Origin: Chromatocurvus halotolerans
Lineage (GTDB): Bacteria; Pseudomonadota; Gammaproteobacteria; Pseudomonadales; Halieaceae
Direction: 5' to 3'
NCBI RefSeq assembly: GCF_004340525.1
Contig: NZ_SLWX01000013.1
Coordinates: 1 to 64,000, forward strand
DNA length: 64,000 nucleotides
Shown here piece after piece: positions 8,705 to 17,883 of the stretch. The first letter of the stretch is position 1; every line of letters begins with the position of its first letter. The position numbers were made by a program, and so were the translations under genes. The notes under the pieces were generated by a model. That model ran no database searches, was not told where the DNA came from, and saw nothing but the letters and a program-made list of their open reading frames with translations.

Positions 8705-9580
8705 TCAGTCAGCCAGGCCCAGCCGGGCCTGCAGCCGCAATCCGGCAAGATACCCCATTACCGGCAGCAACATGAGAATACCGTACATCACCGGTGCGAT
8801 GGTCATGGCGGGGTTGCCAAGGATAGTGCCGGTCACCAGGATAGCCGTGCCGCCGTTCTGAATCGAGGTTTCAATAGCGATGGTTCGCGCGTCCCGGCGG
8901 TCGCGGCGCAGGCCGCGGGCAAGGGCGTAACCGGCAGCCAGCGCCGCACTTGCCAGGAGCAGCGCCGGCATTGCGGTAAGGGCGAGAAACTCGGGCATTC
9001 GGGCCCAGTTCTGCGCGATGATCCCACCAATGACCGCCAGCAGCATAAGGAAGGGAATCCGGGTCATCCAGAATTCGTAACGTTCACATAACGCAGGGCG
9101 GTAATGCCGCAGAATCATGCCCAGCGTCACCGGAACCAGCGTCACCGCCGTCAGTTTTCCCACCGTGGACAGGAAGGGGAGCGCAATCTCCGAATCACCC
9201 GCGAATCGGCTGTCGATGATCCAGCCGGCCACGAGCGGCAGGCTGAAGGGCGTAATCAGACTGACAATCGCGGTAAGCGCAATGGACAGGGCGAGGTTGC
9301 CGCCCACCAGGTAGGAGAAGACGTTCGATGTGGTACCGCCGGGACTCAGGGCCAGAATCATGAACCCGATCATGATCTCAGGTGGCAGCGACATTCCCGA
9401 CAGGAGCAGGAACGCAAGCACCGGCAGCAGCAGCATTTGGGAGACGAGGCCGCAAAGGACGCTCGAGGGACGCGCCCACAGCGTGCGGAAATCACCCGGG
9501 CTGAGATTGGCGCCCATGCTGAACATCATGATGAACAGGGTGAGTGGCAGCGCAATAGCGAGCACAAGGTCCTGATTCAC
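8705..9580 (-). CDS. bile acid:sodium symporter (BASS) family transporter
   Basis: This is a 291-aa membrane protein with about nine hydrophobic segments. BASS-type signatures include FIMMFSMGANL near the start, the proline/glycine-rich LSPGGTTSNVFSYLVGG and SIQNGGTAILV. Sodium-coupled uptake of an organic anion is expected. The start is GTG at 9580, overlapping the stop of the prenyltransferase gene (GTGA). Any longer reading upstream would lie inside that gene. Length from the GTG fits the family. Confidence 0.88.
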   Translation of the reverse strand: MNQDLVLAIALPLTLFIMMFSMGANLSPGDFRTLWARPSSVLCGLVSQMLLLPVLAFLLLSGMSLPPEIMIGFMILALSPGGTTSNVFSYLVGGNLALSIALTAIVSLITPFSLPLVAGWIIDSRFAGDSEIALPFLSTVGKLTAVTLVPVTLGMILRHYRPALCERYEFWMTRIPFLMLLAVIGGIIAQNWARMPEFLALTAMPALLLASAALAAGYALARGLRRDRRDARTIAIETSIQNGGTAILVTGTILGNPAMTIAPVMYGILMLLPVMGYLAGLRLQARLGLAD

Positions 9581-10437
9581 AGGCCCCACCAGACAGTCAG
9601 CAGCAGGCACAGCCCGTAGGCAAAGAATCCCTGACCTGTCGCCGGCGGCAGACGGCTGCGCTCGGTCGGCGCCTTGTCGAGCAGGCGCAGCGGGCGCCTC
9701 AGGAGCAGGAGCGAGGCCAGCGGGATCGCGGCATGGGCGAGCAGACCCATGGCTCCAAGACCCAGAGTGACCAGCGCCAGCAGGACGATCAGGCCCTGGA
9801 AAAGGCGCCTGGCGCGCGCGTAACCCAGGCGCACAGTCAGCGTTCGCAGGCCCTGTTCGAGATCCGCCTCGTAATCCCGGAGCTCGTTGCTCAGCAGCAA
9901 CAGGGAAGCGAACAGACTGAAGGGTATCGACAGCCAGAACACACCGGCATGATAGCCGCCAGAGACGGCAAAATAGGCGCCGCCAACAAGCAGCACGCCC
10001 ATGAACAGAAACACCAGCGACACCCCCAGCCCACGTTCCTTGTAATTTACCGGGTGGCCGGTATAGCCCAGGGCGCCCGCCATACCCACGAGCCCCAGCA
10101 GCAGCATGGGCCAGCCCCGCAACCACACCAGGTAAACACCGACGATACCTGCCAGAACAAAAGCCAGCGCGCCCAGGCGGGTGTTGCGCCGGATCGCCGC
10201 GCGCTGCCCGGCATCAAACTGGGGGCTGTGCCTGTCTGCATGATCGTTGACGAGATTGACCCCGGCCTGCAGAAGCACACCGGCAATGATAACCAGCACA
10301 GCCAGCCCCGGGTTTCCCGCACCGTCGCGTAAAGCCAGAATGACCCCAAGGCCACAGGTGGCAATGGCGACCACAAGAGAAAATGGACGCAGGGCGCGAA
10401 CGAAGCGGGTTTTGTCTGGGGCCATGGACAAGGTCAT
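9577..10437 (-). CDS. UbiA-family prenyltransferase, MenA-like
   Basis: This is an integral membrane prenyltransferase with about eight to nine helices. Both Asp-rich prenyl-diphosphate/Mg sites are visible: NLVNDHADRHSP (NDxxD) and NELRDYEAD (DxxxD). The spacing resembles 1,4-dihydroxy-2-naphthoate prenyltransferase (MenA) or related quinone and lipid prenyltransferases. Which aromatic acceptor is used is not decided. The start is uncertain (10437 or 10425), as neither has a strong ribosome site. Stop overlap with the BASS gene and proximity to an ICMT-like methyltransferase gene suggest a small membrane-lipid or quinone modification unit. Confidence 0.82.
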   Translation of the reverse strand: MTLSMAPDKTRFVRALRPFSLVVAIATCGLGVILALRDGAGNPGLAVLVIIAGVLLQAGVNLVNDHADRHSPQFDAGQRAAIRRNTRLGALAFVLAGIVGVYLVWLRGWPMLLLGLVGMAGALGYTGHPVNYKERGLGVSLVFLFMGVLLVGGAYFAVSGGYHAGVFWLSIPFSLFASLLLLSNELRDYEADLEQGLRTLTVRLGYARARRLFQGLIVLLALVTLGLGAMGLLAHAAIPLASLLLLRRPLRLLDKAPTERSRLPPATGQGFFAYGLCLLLTVWWGL

Positions 10438-10542
10438 GCTGCACCGCGGTCTCGGGTGGCGCAAGGTTACACCAGCTCTATGCCGCTTGCATCAGGGGTG
10501 CGAATAGAGATCAACAGCGCCGTGCCGCCCTCCGGGACGTTG

Positions 10543-11370
10543 TCAGTTGCGCGCCACGTCGTGGCGGCGTCGCCCCGGCACTGGCAGCAGATACGGCACG
10601 CATCGACGATAATCGCGAAACTCCTCACCATAGCGCTGCAGGTAGCGCTGCTCCTTGAGCCGTGGCGCCACCAGGCAGTAGACCGTCAGGAACAATGCAA
10701 GCATCAGCTGGTCTGGCGTCCAGACGGGAACGGTCCACAGGGTGAGGATAAAAGCGGCATAAATGGGATGGCGCACACGGCGAAACAGACCGTGCACCGG
10801 CATCCCTGGATATCGCGAACGCCCTCCCCGCAACAGCGACAACCAGCCCAGTGCACCGGACTGGACCTCGATACCGGCATCGACCGTTGCTTTGAGAAGC
10901 AAAAGCCAGGTGCTGGCATAAACAGCGAGCAGCGCCCAGCGCAGCCAGCCTTCGGCCTGCCACCAGACCACCCCGGAAGGCGTCCAGAGCACAAACAACG
11001 ACAGCAGCTGCAGCGACGCGATGATGACGTAGCTGGTCGAACTCAGGGTCTCTCCGTACCAACCGGGCAGCAGTCGTGCCAGCCAGCGGCTGCCTCGCCG
11101 CCCCAGCAGCAGCGAGTGCAAGAGGGGAAATTGCACAATCAACGCGAGATTTACCGGCCAGCGCCAGGGCTCCGGCACAGCGCCGAGTCCCTGACTCATG
11201 CCCGTGGCCATGCCGCCGATCATGCCCGCCGCGGCGACGGCGAAAAGTCCGTGGCAAATGGCGCCGACGCCGACTGCCAGCGCAATCCGCGCCCCGCCGG
11301 GCGCCGGCCGCAGCGCCTCAGTGAGTAGTCGCAGGGTATTGCGCAGCTGGGGTGGTGGTAGAAACGACAT
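10543..11370 (-). CDS. isoprenylcysteine carboxyl methyltransferase (ICMT/NnrU-like) family membrane protein
   Basis: This is a 275-aa membrane protein with several hydrophobic helices. The C-terminal signature of the ICMT/phospholipid methyltransferase superfamily is present: RRVRHPIYAAF, then an E-x4-YG-x3-Y-x4-VPY-type tail (QRYLQRYGEEFRDY followed by VPYLLP). These enzymes use S-adenosylmethionine at the membrane interface. In bacteria the substrates are mostly unknown. The start at 11370 is preceded by a GAGGT ribosome site; an alternative in-frame start at 11421 exists. It precedes the UbiA gene on the same strand by about 100 bases. Confidence 0.8.
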   Translation of the reverse strand: MSFLPPPQLRNTLRLLTEALRPAPGGARIALAVGVGAICHGLFAVAAAGMIGGMATGMSQGLGAVPEPWRWPVNLALIVQFPLLHSLLLGRRGSRWLARLLPGWYGETLSSTSYVIIASLQLLSLFVLWTPSGVVWWQAEGWLRWALLAVYASTWLLLLKATVDAGIEVQSGALGWLSLLRGGRSRYPGMPVHGLFRRVRHPIYAAFILTLWTVPVWTPDQLMLALFLTVYCLVAPRLKEQRYLQRYGEEFRDYRRCVPYLLPVPGRRRHDVARN

Positions 11371-11498
11371 GATCGCCGGTGACCTCGACCTGGCTGAAAC
11401 TGACACTGTGTCCTTAGCCATACGGCCGATGCGCTGCCGCCGACCGGCTACCGCCGTGATTCCGGGCGGACAGCCAGTGCGAAAGCTGGACAGGCACC

Positions 11499-12569
11499 TT
11501 AACGCATGGCGCCCGCCGTCACTGGCAGCCCCATGGCCGTCCACACCAGAATACCTTCATCAATCACCGCGGTATTGCGATAACCCAGTTTCTGCAGGTT
11601 GTTGATCACGAAGTCCGAGGCTGCGTGGGGACAGGCGCAGTAGGCAACAATCCAGGTGCCATCGTTGGGCAGGTTTTCACCCGCCCTGTCGCCCTCGCGG
11701 TAATAGGGCATGGGGACAGCGCCGGGAATATGACTGCGCTGCCAGGCCGAGGCGGGCCGCGTGTCCAGCAGAATGAATCGACGTTTTTCCTCCAGCGCCC
11801 TGACCACCTCTGCGGCAGGGACGTAGCGTCCATCACGCAAGGTGAACCTGGGCGTTTCCCCTTCGGGATTGAGCACGTAGTCCTCGGGCGCCGGCGGTTC
11901 CACAAGCGTGGGAGGCTCCGGTTTCCAGCCAGCGGCCTGGCTGCGCAGGAAAGCCACTACCGAGTTGATTTCGCCGTCCTTCAGCTGGTCGGAGAAGGAC
12001 GCCATGGGCGTTCCGTCCCGGCCGTTCACAATGGCGTATTTGAGAAAGGCATCAGGCGCATTGGCCAGCAATGCCGGGTCACCCAGGGACGGCGCCGTGA
12101 TGCCCTGTCCATCGGCGCCGTGGCAGCTCGCGCAGTGCTGCGCATACAGCATTTTCCCCTGCTGCGCGTCGCCGGCGATCACGGCGTCGTGATCCAGGGC
12201 AACACGTTCAACCTCTTCGGTTTCCACCAGCCAGCGCAGCAACAGGCGAATTTGCGCGCGGTCCAGCGGGCCGCCCATTTCCGTGCTGTAACCCTCCATC
12301 GCCGTATTGGCCCGGCCATAGGCAACGGTGGTGTACATGAAGCGGGGATAGCCCGTGGACAGCAGCGACTGTGATTTCAGGGATGGCGCATGATCAGCCT
12401 GATACCCGGCCCTGTCATCGCCATGGCAAAGCGCGCAGTATTGCTGATACAGCACTTCTGCCTCTGCGATTTGCGTCGCATCCAGCCGATCTTCGGCGGC
12501 CTGCACAGCAGAGAGAACGCCCGTCGCAGCGACGAGGAGTCCCGCCCGTAAATACGCTGTCAATCGCAT
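11499..12569 (-). CDS. diheme cytochrome c fused to a rhodanese domain
   Basis: This is a 356-aa exported protein. It has a signal peptide (to about AVQA), then two cytochrome c domains with CALCH and CASCH haem sites, then a C-terminal rhodanese-like domain (FILLDTRPASAW, SHIPGAVPMP). The putative catalytic loop is YCACPHAAS. It has the active-site Cys position but lacks the usual glycine/arginine-rich rhodanese loop. A link between periplasmic electron transfer and sulfane-sulfur chemistry is inferred from the fusion. ATG at 12569 is chosen because AAGGA lies six bases before it. An in-frame TTG lies two codons upstream. Confidence 0.85.
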   Translation of the reverse strand: MRLTAYLRAGLLVAATGVLSAVQAAEDRLDATQIAEAEVLYQQYCALCHGDDRAGYQADHAPSLKSQSLLSTGYPRFMYTTVAYGRANTAMEGYSTEMGGPLDRAQIRLLLRWLVETEEVERVALDHDAVIAGDAQQGKMLYAQHCASCHGADGQGITAPSLGDPALLANAPDAFLKYAIVNGRDGTPMASFSDQLKDGEINSVVAFLRSQAAGWKPEPPTLVEPPAPEDYVLNPEGETPRFTLRDGRYVPAAEVVRALEEKRRFILLDTRPASAWQRSHIPGAVPMPYYREGDRAGENLPNDGTWIVAYCACPHAASDFVINNLQKLGYRNTAVIDEGILVWTAMGLPVTAGAMR

Positions 12570-12657
12570 CGTCAATCCTTTTATCCATCATCCGTATCGC
12601 CGATTATAGAACGCGGGACACCAAGGGGCCACGACGTCAACAGAAGGAGTTTCCGCG

Positions 12658-13773
12658 CTGAATATCCTCGTTTACAACACCGGCAGCAGCACCCTGAAGT
12701 GCAGCGTCGTGGACGCCAGCCAGAACCGTCGTATCCACTCCCAAACTGCTGCATGGCCCGCTGCCGCGAGCGGTGGCGCACCAACGCTGCCTGACCTCCC
12801 ACCCGAGGCCAGTCACCGGCGCATTGCTGCCGTCGCCCATCGCATTGTCCACGGCGGTCCTGATTACAGCGGGCCGACCCGCATTGACAGTCGCGCACTG
12901 CAGGCAATCGAGTCCGCCAGTGCCCTTGCCCCACTGCACAATACGCAGGCGCTGTCGGTCGTCCACGCGGCGATGATGCGTTATCCCGACCTGCCACAGG
13001 TCGCGGTTTTCGATACCGCGTTTCATCACGACCTGCCGGCCCATGCGCGCCACTACGCCGTTCCCGCACACTGGCGCGAACAGCATGGCGTCCGCCGCTT
13101 TGGGTTCCACGGTATTTCCCACGCCAGCGTGGCCCGCCAGGCGGCGACGGTTCTGCAGCACCCCCTGCAAGAGCTGCGCCTTATCACCCTGCACCTCGGC
13201 AACGGGGCCAGTGCCGCGGCGATAGCGGGCGGAAGGTGCATCGATACCTCCATGGGCATGACGCCCATGGAGGGCCTGGTGATGGGTACCCGAAGCGGCG
13301 ACCTCGATATCGCGGCCGCCCTGCTGGTTGCCCGACGCGAGGGGCTGTCACTCGACGAACTGGAGCACGTGCTTGGCCAGCAAAGCGGCCTTGCGGGGCT
13401 CTGTGGCGACTCTGACCTGCGCGCCATTCTGGCGCGAAGCGAAGCGGGCGATACACAGGCAGAGTTCGCGCTCGCCGTCTACAGTTATCGCATACAGAAG
13501 TACATCGGGGCCTACATGGCGGTTCTGGGAGGGCTGGACGCCCTCGTGTTTACCGGAGGGGTTGGCGAAAACGCCGCGGCCGTGAGAGCAAGCGTCTGTA
13601 CAGGCCTTGAATCATTCGGGATCGCCGTGGACTGTCACGAGAATGAACGCCGCTTTTCAGGCCAGGCACGGATGATCCACACCGCCGGGGCCGCCGTGGC
13701 GGTGCTGGTCGCGCCGGCCGATGAGGATCTGGAGATCGCCCGGCAGACACAGGGCGCGCTCTCGCGGCGGTGA
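12658..13773 (+). CDS. ackA: acetate kinase with apparent CTG start codon
   Basis: Acetate kinase converts acetyl phosphate and ADP to acetate and ATP. Family motifs are present in order: NTGSSTLK at the N-terminus, HRIVHGG, FDTAFH, RRFGFHGISH, HLGNGAS, the DTSMGMTPMEG and GTRSGDLD segments, and FTGGVGEN. The essential NTGSS loop lies upstream of the first canonical in-frame start (GTG, 12709). The only suitable initiator is CTG at 12658, with AAGGAG at 12644-12649 eight bases before it and an in-frame TAG at 12607. The resulting 371 aa is slightly short for the family. It is followed 24 bases later by xfp, so acetyl phosphate made by phosphoketolase is cashed in for ATP. Confidence 0.9.
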   Translation: MNILVYNTGSSTLKCSVVDASQNRRIHSQTAAWPAAASGGAPTLPDLPPEASHRRIAAVAHRIVHGGPDYSGPTRIDSRALQAIESASALAPLHNTQALSVVHAAMMRYPDLPQVAVFDTAFHHDLPAHARHYAVPAHWREQHGVRRFGFHGISHASVARQAATVLQHPLQELRLITLHLGNGASAAAIAGGRCIDTSMGMTPMEGLVMGTRSGDLDIAAALLVARREGLSLDELEHVLGQQSGLAGLCGDSDLRAILARSEAGDTQAEFALAVYSYRIQKYIGAYMAVLGGLDALVFTGGVGENAAAVRASVCTGLESFGIAVDCHENERRFSGQARMIHTAGAAVAVLVAPADEDLEIARQTQGALSRR

Positions 13774-13797
13774 CAACAGCACAGGAGAAATCTACCG

Positions 13798-16194
13798 ATG
13801 ACAGGCACCGCAACCTCCCTCGCACAACCACTGAGCCCGGATGAGCTTGCCGGCATCGACGCCTACTGGCGCGCCTGCAACTACCTGGCAGCGGGCATGA
13901 TCTACCTGCGTGCCAACCCGCTGCTGCGCGAGCCCCTCGCCATCGAGCACATCAAACAGCGACTTCTTGGTCACTGGGGTGCCAGCCCGGGACTCGCTTT
14001 CACTTACGTCCACGCCAACCGGCTGATCCGCCAGCACGACCTCAACGCCATTTTCATTGCCGGGCCCGGTCACGGCGCCCCCGGCGTGCTCGCGCCGGTG
14101 TATCTGGAGGGCAGCTTCTCGGAGGTCTATCCCGACATCAGCGAAGATGAGGAGGGCCTGACGCGCCTGTTCCGACACTTTTCCTTCCCGGGCGGTTTCG
14201 GCAGCCACTGCACGCCGGAGCTGCCCGGCTCGATTCACGAGGGCGGCGAGCTCGGCTACAGCCTGTCCCACGCCTTCGGTGCGGCCTTCGACAATCCCGA
14301 CCTTGTCGTTGTGGCCACTGTCGGGGATGGCGAGGCAGAAACCGGGCCGCTTGCCACCGCCTGGCACTCCAACAAGTTCCTGCATCCTATTCGCGACGGC
14401 GCCGTTCTTCCGGTCCTGCAGCTGAATGGCTACAAGATCAACAATCCGGCACTGCTCGCCCGCATTCCGCGCGACGAGCTGGAGCAGCTGATGTTCGGCT
14501 ATGGCTGGACACCCTTCTTCGTCGAGGGCGATGATCCTGCCATCATGCACCAGCAGATGGCCGCTGCCATGGACGAGTGCCTGTCACTGATTCGCGAGTA
14601 CCAGCAGTCGGCGCGGTCCAGCGGCATTGCCAGCCGACCGCGCTGGCCCATGATCGTGCTGCGCTCTCCCAAGGGCTGGACTGGCCCTGCAGAGGTCAAC
14701 GGCCACCGTGTCGAGGGCAGCTGGCGGGCGCACCAGGTGCCCCTCGGGGATGTACAGGGCAATCCGGAGAGTTTTGCCCAGCTGGAGGCCTGGTTACGCA
14801 GCTACCGGCCACAGGAGCTGTTCGATGACAGGGGTCGCCTGCGTGATGATCTGCGGCAGCTCGCGCCGCAGGGCAAGCGCCGGATGGGCTCCAACCCCCA
14901 TGCCAATGGCGGCTTGCTGAAGAGAGACCTGCGTCTGCCGGATTTTCGCAGCTATGCCGTGCCGGTGGCAGAACCGGGGCATGGCCGCGCGATGAACACG
15001 CGGCCGCTGGGCGCCATGCTGCGCGACACCATGGCGCGCAACATGGGCAACTTCCGCGTGTTTGGCCCGGACGAGACCACGTCCAACAAGCTCGATGCCA
15101 TTTATGAGGTCAGCGGCAAGCTGTGGCTGGCTGAACGACGCCCGGAGGATGACGACGGCGGCGAGCTCGATCCCGACGGCCGCGTGCTCGAGATGCTCTC
15201 GGAGCACACACTGGAAGGCTGGCTGGAAGGCTACGTGCTCACAGGCAGACACGGTTTCTTTGCCACATACGAGGCCTTCGCCCATGTCATCGACTCCATG
15301 TACAACCAGCACGCCAAGTGGCTCGACATCTGCGAGAGTCTGCCCTGGCGCGCGCCGATTGCCTCTATCAACCTGCTGATCACATCCACGGTGTGGCGCC
15401 AGGACCACAACGGCTTCACGCACCAGGATCCGGGCTTTATCGACATTGTGGTGAACAAGAGCCCTGCTGTAACGCGCGTCTATCTGCCACCCGATGCCAA
15501 CTGCCTGCTGTCCACCGCGGACCACTGCCTGCGCAGCCACAATGACATCAACGTCATCGTCTGCGACAAGCAGAACCACCTGCAGTACCTGGATATGGAA
15601 TCCGCCATCCGCCACTGCACCAAGGGCATCGGCATCTGGGACTGGGCCAGCACCGATCAGGGCAGGGAGCCGGACCTGGTGATGGCCGGCTGCGGCGACA
15701 TCGCAACGCAGGAAGCACTGGCAGCCACCGCCCTGCTGCTTGAGCAGTTCCCCGACCTGCGGGTGCGTTTCGTCAATGTGGTTGACCTGTTTCGTATTGC
15801 GCCGGCCGAGGAGCACCCCCACGGCCTCAGTGACCGCGATTTCGACAGCCTGTTCACCATGGACAGGCCGGTGATCTTCAACTTTCACGGTTACCCCTGG
15901 CTGATTCACCGCCTGGCCTATCGCCGCCACAACCACCGCAACCTGCATGTGCGAGGCTATAAGGAAAAAGGCAGCATCAATACCCCGATGGAGCTGGCGA
16001 TCGAGAACAACGTGGACCGCTTCAGCCTCGCCATCGACGCCATCGACCGTGTGCCGCGACTGCAGGCAAGCGGCGCTCACGCCAAGGAGGCCCTGCGCAA
16101 CCGGCAGATCGACTGTCGCCAGTATGCGCACGTACACGGCGTGGACATGCCAGAGGTCAGCGGCTGGAACTGGCCTGGCCTGCGGAAATCCTGA
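13798..16194 (+). CDS. xfp: xylulose-5-phosphate/fructose-6-phosphate phosphoketolase
   Basis: This is a thiamine-diphosphate enzyme of 798 aa, the expected length. It splits xylulose 5-P (and possibly fructose 6-P) into acetyl phosphate and an aldose phosphate. Recognisable segments are [21 protein letters not shown] with [16 protein letters not shown], the TPP/Mg site [18 protein letters not shown], and a C-terminal [17 protein letters not shown] lies upstream of the ATG. The ackA-xfp pairing defines a phosphoketolase bypass, giving carbon-conserving acetyl-phosphate formation without pyruvate decarboxylation. Substrate preference cannot be read from sequence. Confidence 0.96.
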   Translation: MTGTATSLAQPLSPDELAGIDAYWRACNYLAAGMIYLRANPLLREPLAIEHIKQRLLGHWGASPGLAFTYVHANRLIRQHDLNAIFIAGPGHGAPGVLAPVYLEGSFSEVYPDISEDEEGLTRLFRHFSFPGGFGSHCTPELPGSIHEGGELGYSLSHAFGAAFDNPDLVVVATVGDGEAETGPLATAWHSNKFLHPIRDGAVLPVLQLNGYKINNPALLARIPRDELEQLMFGYGWTPFFVEGDDPAIMHQQMAAAMDECLSLIREYQQSARSSGIASRPRWPMIVLRSPKGWTGPAEVNGHRVEGSWRAHQVPLGDVQGNPESFAQLEAWLRSYRPQELFDDRGRLRDDLRQLAPQGKRRMGSNPHANGGLLKRDLRLPDFRSYAVPVAEPGHGRAMNTRPLGAMLRDTMARNMGNFRVFGPDETTSNKLDAIYEVSGKLWLAERRPEDDDGGELDPDGRVLEMLSEHTLEGWLEGYVLTGRHGFFATYEAFAHVIDSMYNQHAKWLDICESLPWRAPIASINLLITSTVWRQDHNGFTHQDPGFIDIVVNKSPAVTRVYLPPDANCLLSTADHCLRSHNDINVIVCDKQNHLQYLDMESAIRHCTKGIGIWDWASTDQGREPDLVMAGCGDIATQEALAATALLLEQFPDLRVRFVNVVDLFRIAPAEEHPHGLSDRDFDSLFTMDRPVIFNFHGYPWLIHRLAYRRHNHRNLHVRGYKEKGSINTPMELAIENNVDRFSLAIDAIDRVPRLQASGAHAKEALRNRQIDCRQYAHVHGVDMPEVSGWNWPGLRKS

Positions 16195-16330
16195 CGGCCG
16201 ATTCCTTGATCGCCGTCAAGCCGGGGCGGGTCATCGCAGTGTAGGTTTGCTGTTATCGCCTATCCATGGGGTTCGACGCCTGATGGGGTCAGCGGTGTCA
16301 TTTACGTTTTTCAGACAGGAGGCAGTCACC

Positions 16331-16645
16331 ATGCAACGCTTGCTCTATCCACTGGCAGTTTCGGTCCTGGCAGTCGCCGTACAGGCGCAGGATACGCCAG
16401 AAAAACTCGCCGCAGACGCGGGCTGCGGTGCCTGCCATCACGCAGAAGAGCCCAGAATGGGCCCCTCCTGGCAGGCCATCGCGGAGCGCTATAAGGATCA
16501 GGAAGGCGCTGCTGCAGAACTGCAGGAAAAAATGCGCACCGTCAGCAAGGGTGCCTGGGGCGAGGCGCCCATGCCACCGGTCACCCCCGATCAGCTGACC
16601 GACGACCAACTATCCTCCGTGATCGACTGGATTCTCAACCGCTAG
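16331..16645 (+). CDS. small monoheme cytochrome c (c551/c5-like)
   Basis: This is a 104-aa protein with a signal peptide (cleavage near VQAQ), one CGACH haem site and a likely axial Met in the APMPPV segment. The size fits class I soluble periplasmic cytochromes. AGGAGG lies about ten bases before the ATG. Its 3' end overlaps the convergent NrfD-like gene by 11 bases. It could be the electron partner of that membrane complex, which is an inference from position only. Confidence 0.88.
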   Translation: MQRLLYPLAVSVLAVAVQAQDTPEKLAADAGCGACHHAEEPRMGPSWQAIAERYKDQEGAAAELQEKMRTVSKGAWGEAPMPPVTPDQLTDDQLSSVIDWILNR

Positions 16646-17873
16646 CCATTACCGGAGAACCTTCGCCCTCGGCACGCTCCGCGCTGACGTCACCGAGACT
16701 GATCGCGATGCTCGCCTTGGCGAGCAGCGTGAAGACCAGCGCCGCGAAGGCCCAGATGCCGGCCGACACAATCAGCTCGACGGCCGTTGGTGTGTATTCA
16801 AAAACTTCACCCAACGGCGTCGGGATGAAACCCGGCACGACAAAGCCCATGCCTTTCTCGATCCAGATACCGGCAAACGCCAGCAGGCAGGCCAGGTTGA
16901 GCAAGCGCAGCTGGCGCCGCAGCGGATTGATCGTGAGAATGACCACGGCAACCAGATTCATCAGCAGCGCCGTCCACACCCACGGCGCCAGCGACGCAAG
17001 GCCATCCAGGCCGAAATAGAGATAGCGCACCGAGGCAGCGTGTGCGGTCTCGTTGTAGAAGTCCGTAAACAGCTCGACACCGACGAAAAACAGACTGATC
17101 TGCAGGGCCACGGTCATGATCAGCGCCAGCGTATCGATGACGCTGGCGGGAATCGGGTAGCGCGTCACCCGCCCCAGAACCTGCAAAACAATGATGATCA
17201 GGGCCGGGCCGGAGACAAAGGCGGTGGCAATGAAGCGCGGCCCGAGCAGCGCCACGTGCCAGAAGGGCCTGCCGGTGTTGGAGGAAAACAGGAAGGCGGT
17301 CACCGTGTGAATCGAAATCGCCCAGAACATGGCGAGGACCACAAACGGGAAATACGCCGCGAAGTTCGGCTCGCGCTGGCGGTAATGGCAGTAGTGAACG
17401 TAGAAGGGAATCGCCAGGTTCAGCAGCAGATACCCCGACAGGACCACCACATCCCAGGCAAGCATGGATTGCGGAAAGTTGAAGCGGCCGATCACCGGCA
17501 GCATGTGCAGGATCCGGTCCGGACGACCCAGGTCGACAATGACGAACAGCATGGCGGCCAGTACCGCGGCCACGGCGAGTCCCTCGCCGATAAGCACCAC
17601 CGACTTGATATCCTTGCGGTGGAAAACGTAGGCCGGGATAACCAGCAGTACCGCGGCCGCGGCAATCCCCACCAGAAAGGCAAAGTTGGAAATGTAGAAA
17701 CCCCAGGACACCTGGTCACTCATGCCCGTGGCAATCAGGCCCTGGCTGAGCTGGAGACCATACGCCACCAGCCCGGCGAGCAGGACCAGGGCGAGAAAGC
17801 CCAGCCACAGCCAGTAGCGGCGACCGCCGCGAAACATGGAGGCCACCGCATCGCGGATAAAACTCAGCAGCAT
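16635..17873 (-). CDS. NrfD/PsrC-type polytopic quinone-interacting membrane subunit
   Basis: This is a 412-aa protein with about nine to ten transmembrane helices and a helix-rich NrfD fold (VSWGFYISNFAFLVG, VDLGRPDRI, SMLAWDVVVLSGYLLLN). The long form resembles DsrP/HmcC-type subunits. Such proteins exchange electrons between membrane quinones and an attached iron-sulfur subunit. It is the third gene of the tetraheme cytochrome, ferredoxin, NrfD operon, 10 bases after the ferredoxin. No molybdopterin or other catalytic subunit lies beside it, so the module may shuttle electrons between quinone and periplasmic cytochromes. Confidence 0.88.
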   Translation of the reverse strand: MLLSFIRDAVASMFRGGRRYWLWLGFLALVLLAGLVAYGLQLSQGLIATGMSDQVSWGFYISNFAFLVGIAAAAVLLVIPAYVFHRKDIKSVVLIGEGLAVAAVLAAMLFVIVDLGRPDRILHMLPVIGRFNFPQSMLAWDVVVLSGYLLLNLAIPFYVHYCHYRQREPNFAAYFPFVVLAMFWAISIHTVTAFLFSSNTGRPFWHVALLGPRFIATAFVSGPALIIIVLQVLGRVTRYPIPASVIDTLALIMTVALQISLFFVGVELFTDFYNETAHAASVRYLYFGLDGLASLAPWVWTALLMNLVAVVILTINPLRRQLRLLNLACLLAFAGIWIEKGMGFVVPGFIPTPLGEVFEYTPTAVELIVSAGIWAFAALVFTLLAKASIAISLGDVSAERAEGEGSPVMASG

Positions 17874-17883
17874 GGTCTTGCCC

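Noticed and set aside
12709-12711. GTG as the acetate kinase start
   Set aside because: It would delete the NTGSS loop needed for catalysis, and no ribosome site is positioned for it.
14794-16137. 447-codon minus-strand frame opposite the phosphoketolase gene
   Set aside because: Antisense to xfp with no recognisable domain, so considered a compositional shadow.
16261-16310. possible copy of the TGGGGTCAG repeat seen at 34473
   Set aside because: Only about ten bases match and no inverted partner is present, so it is not a clear copy.
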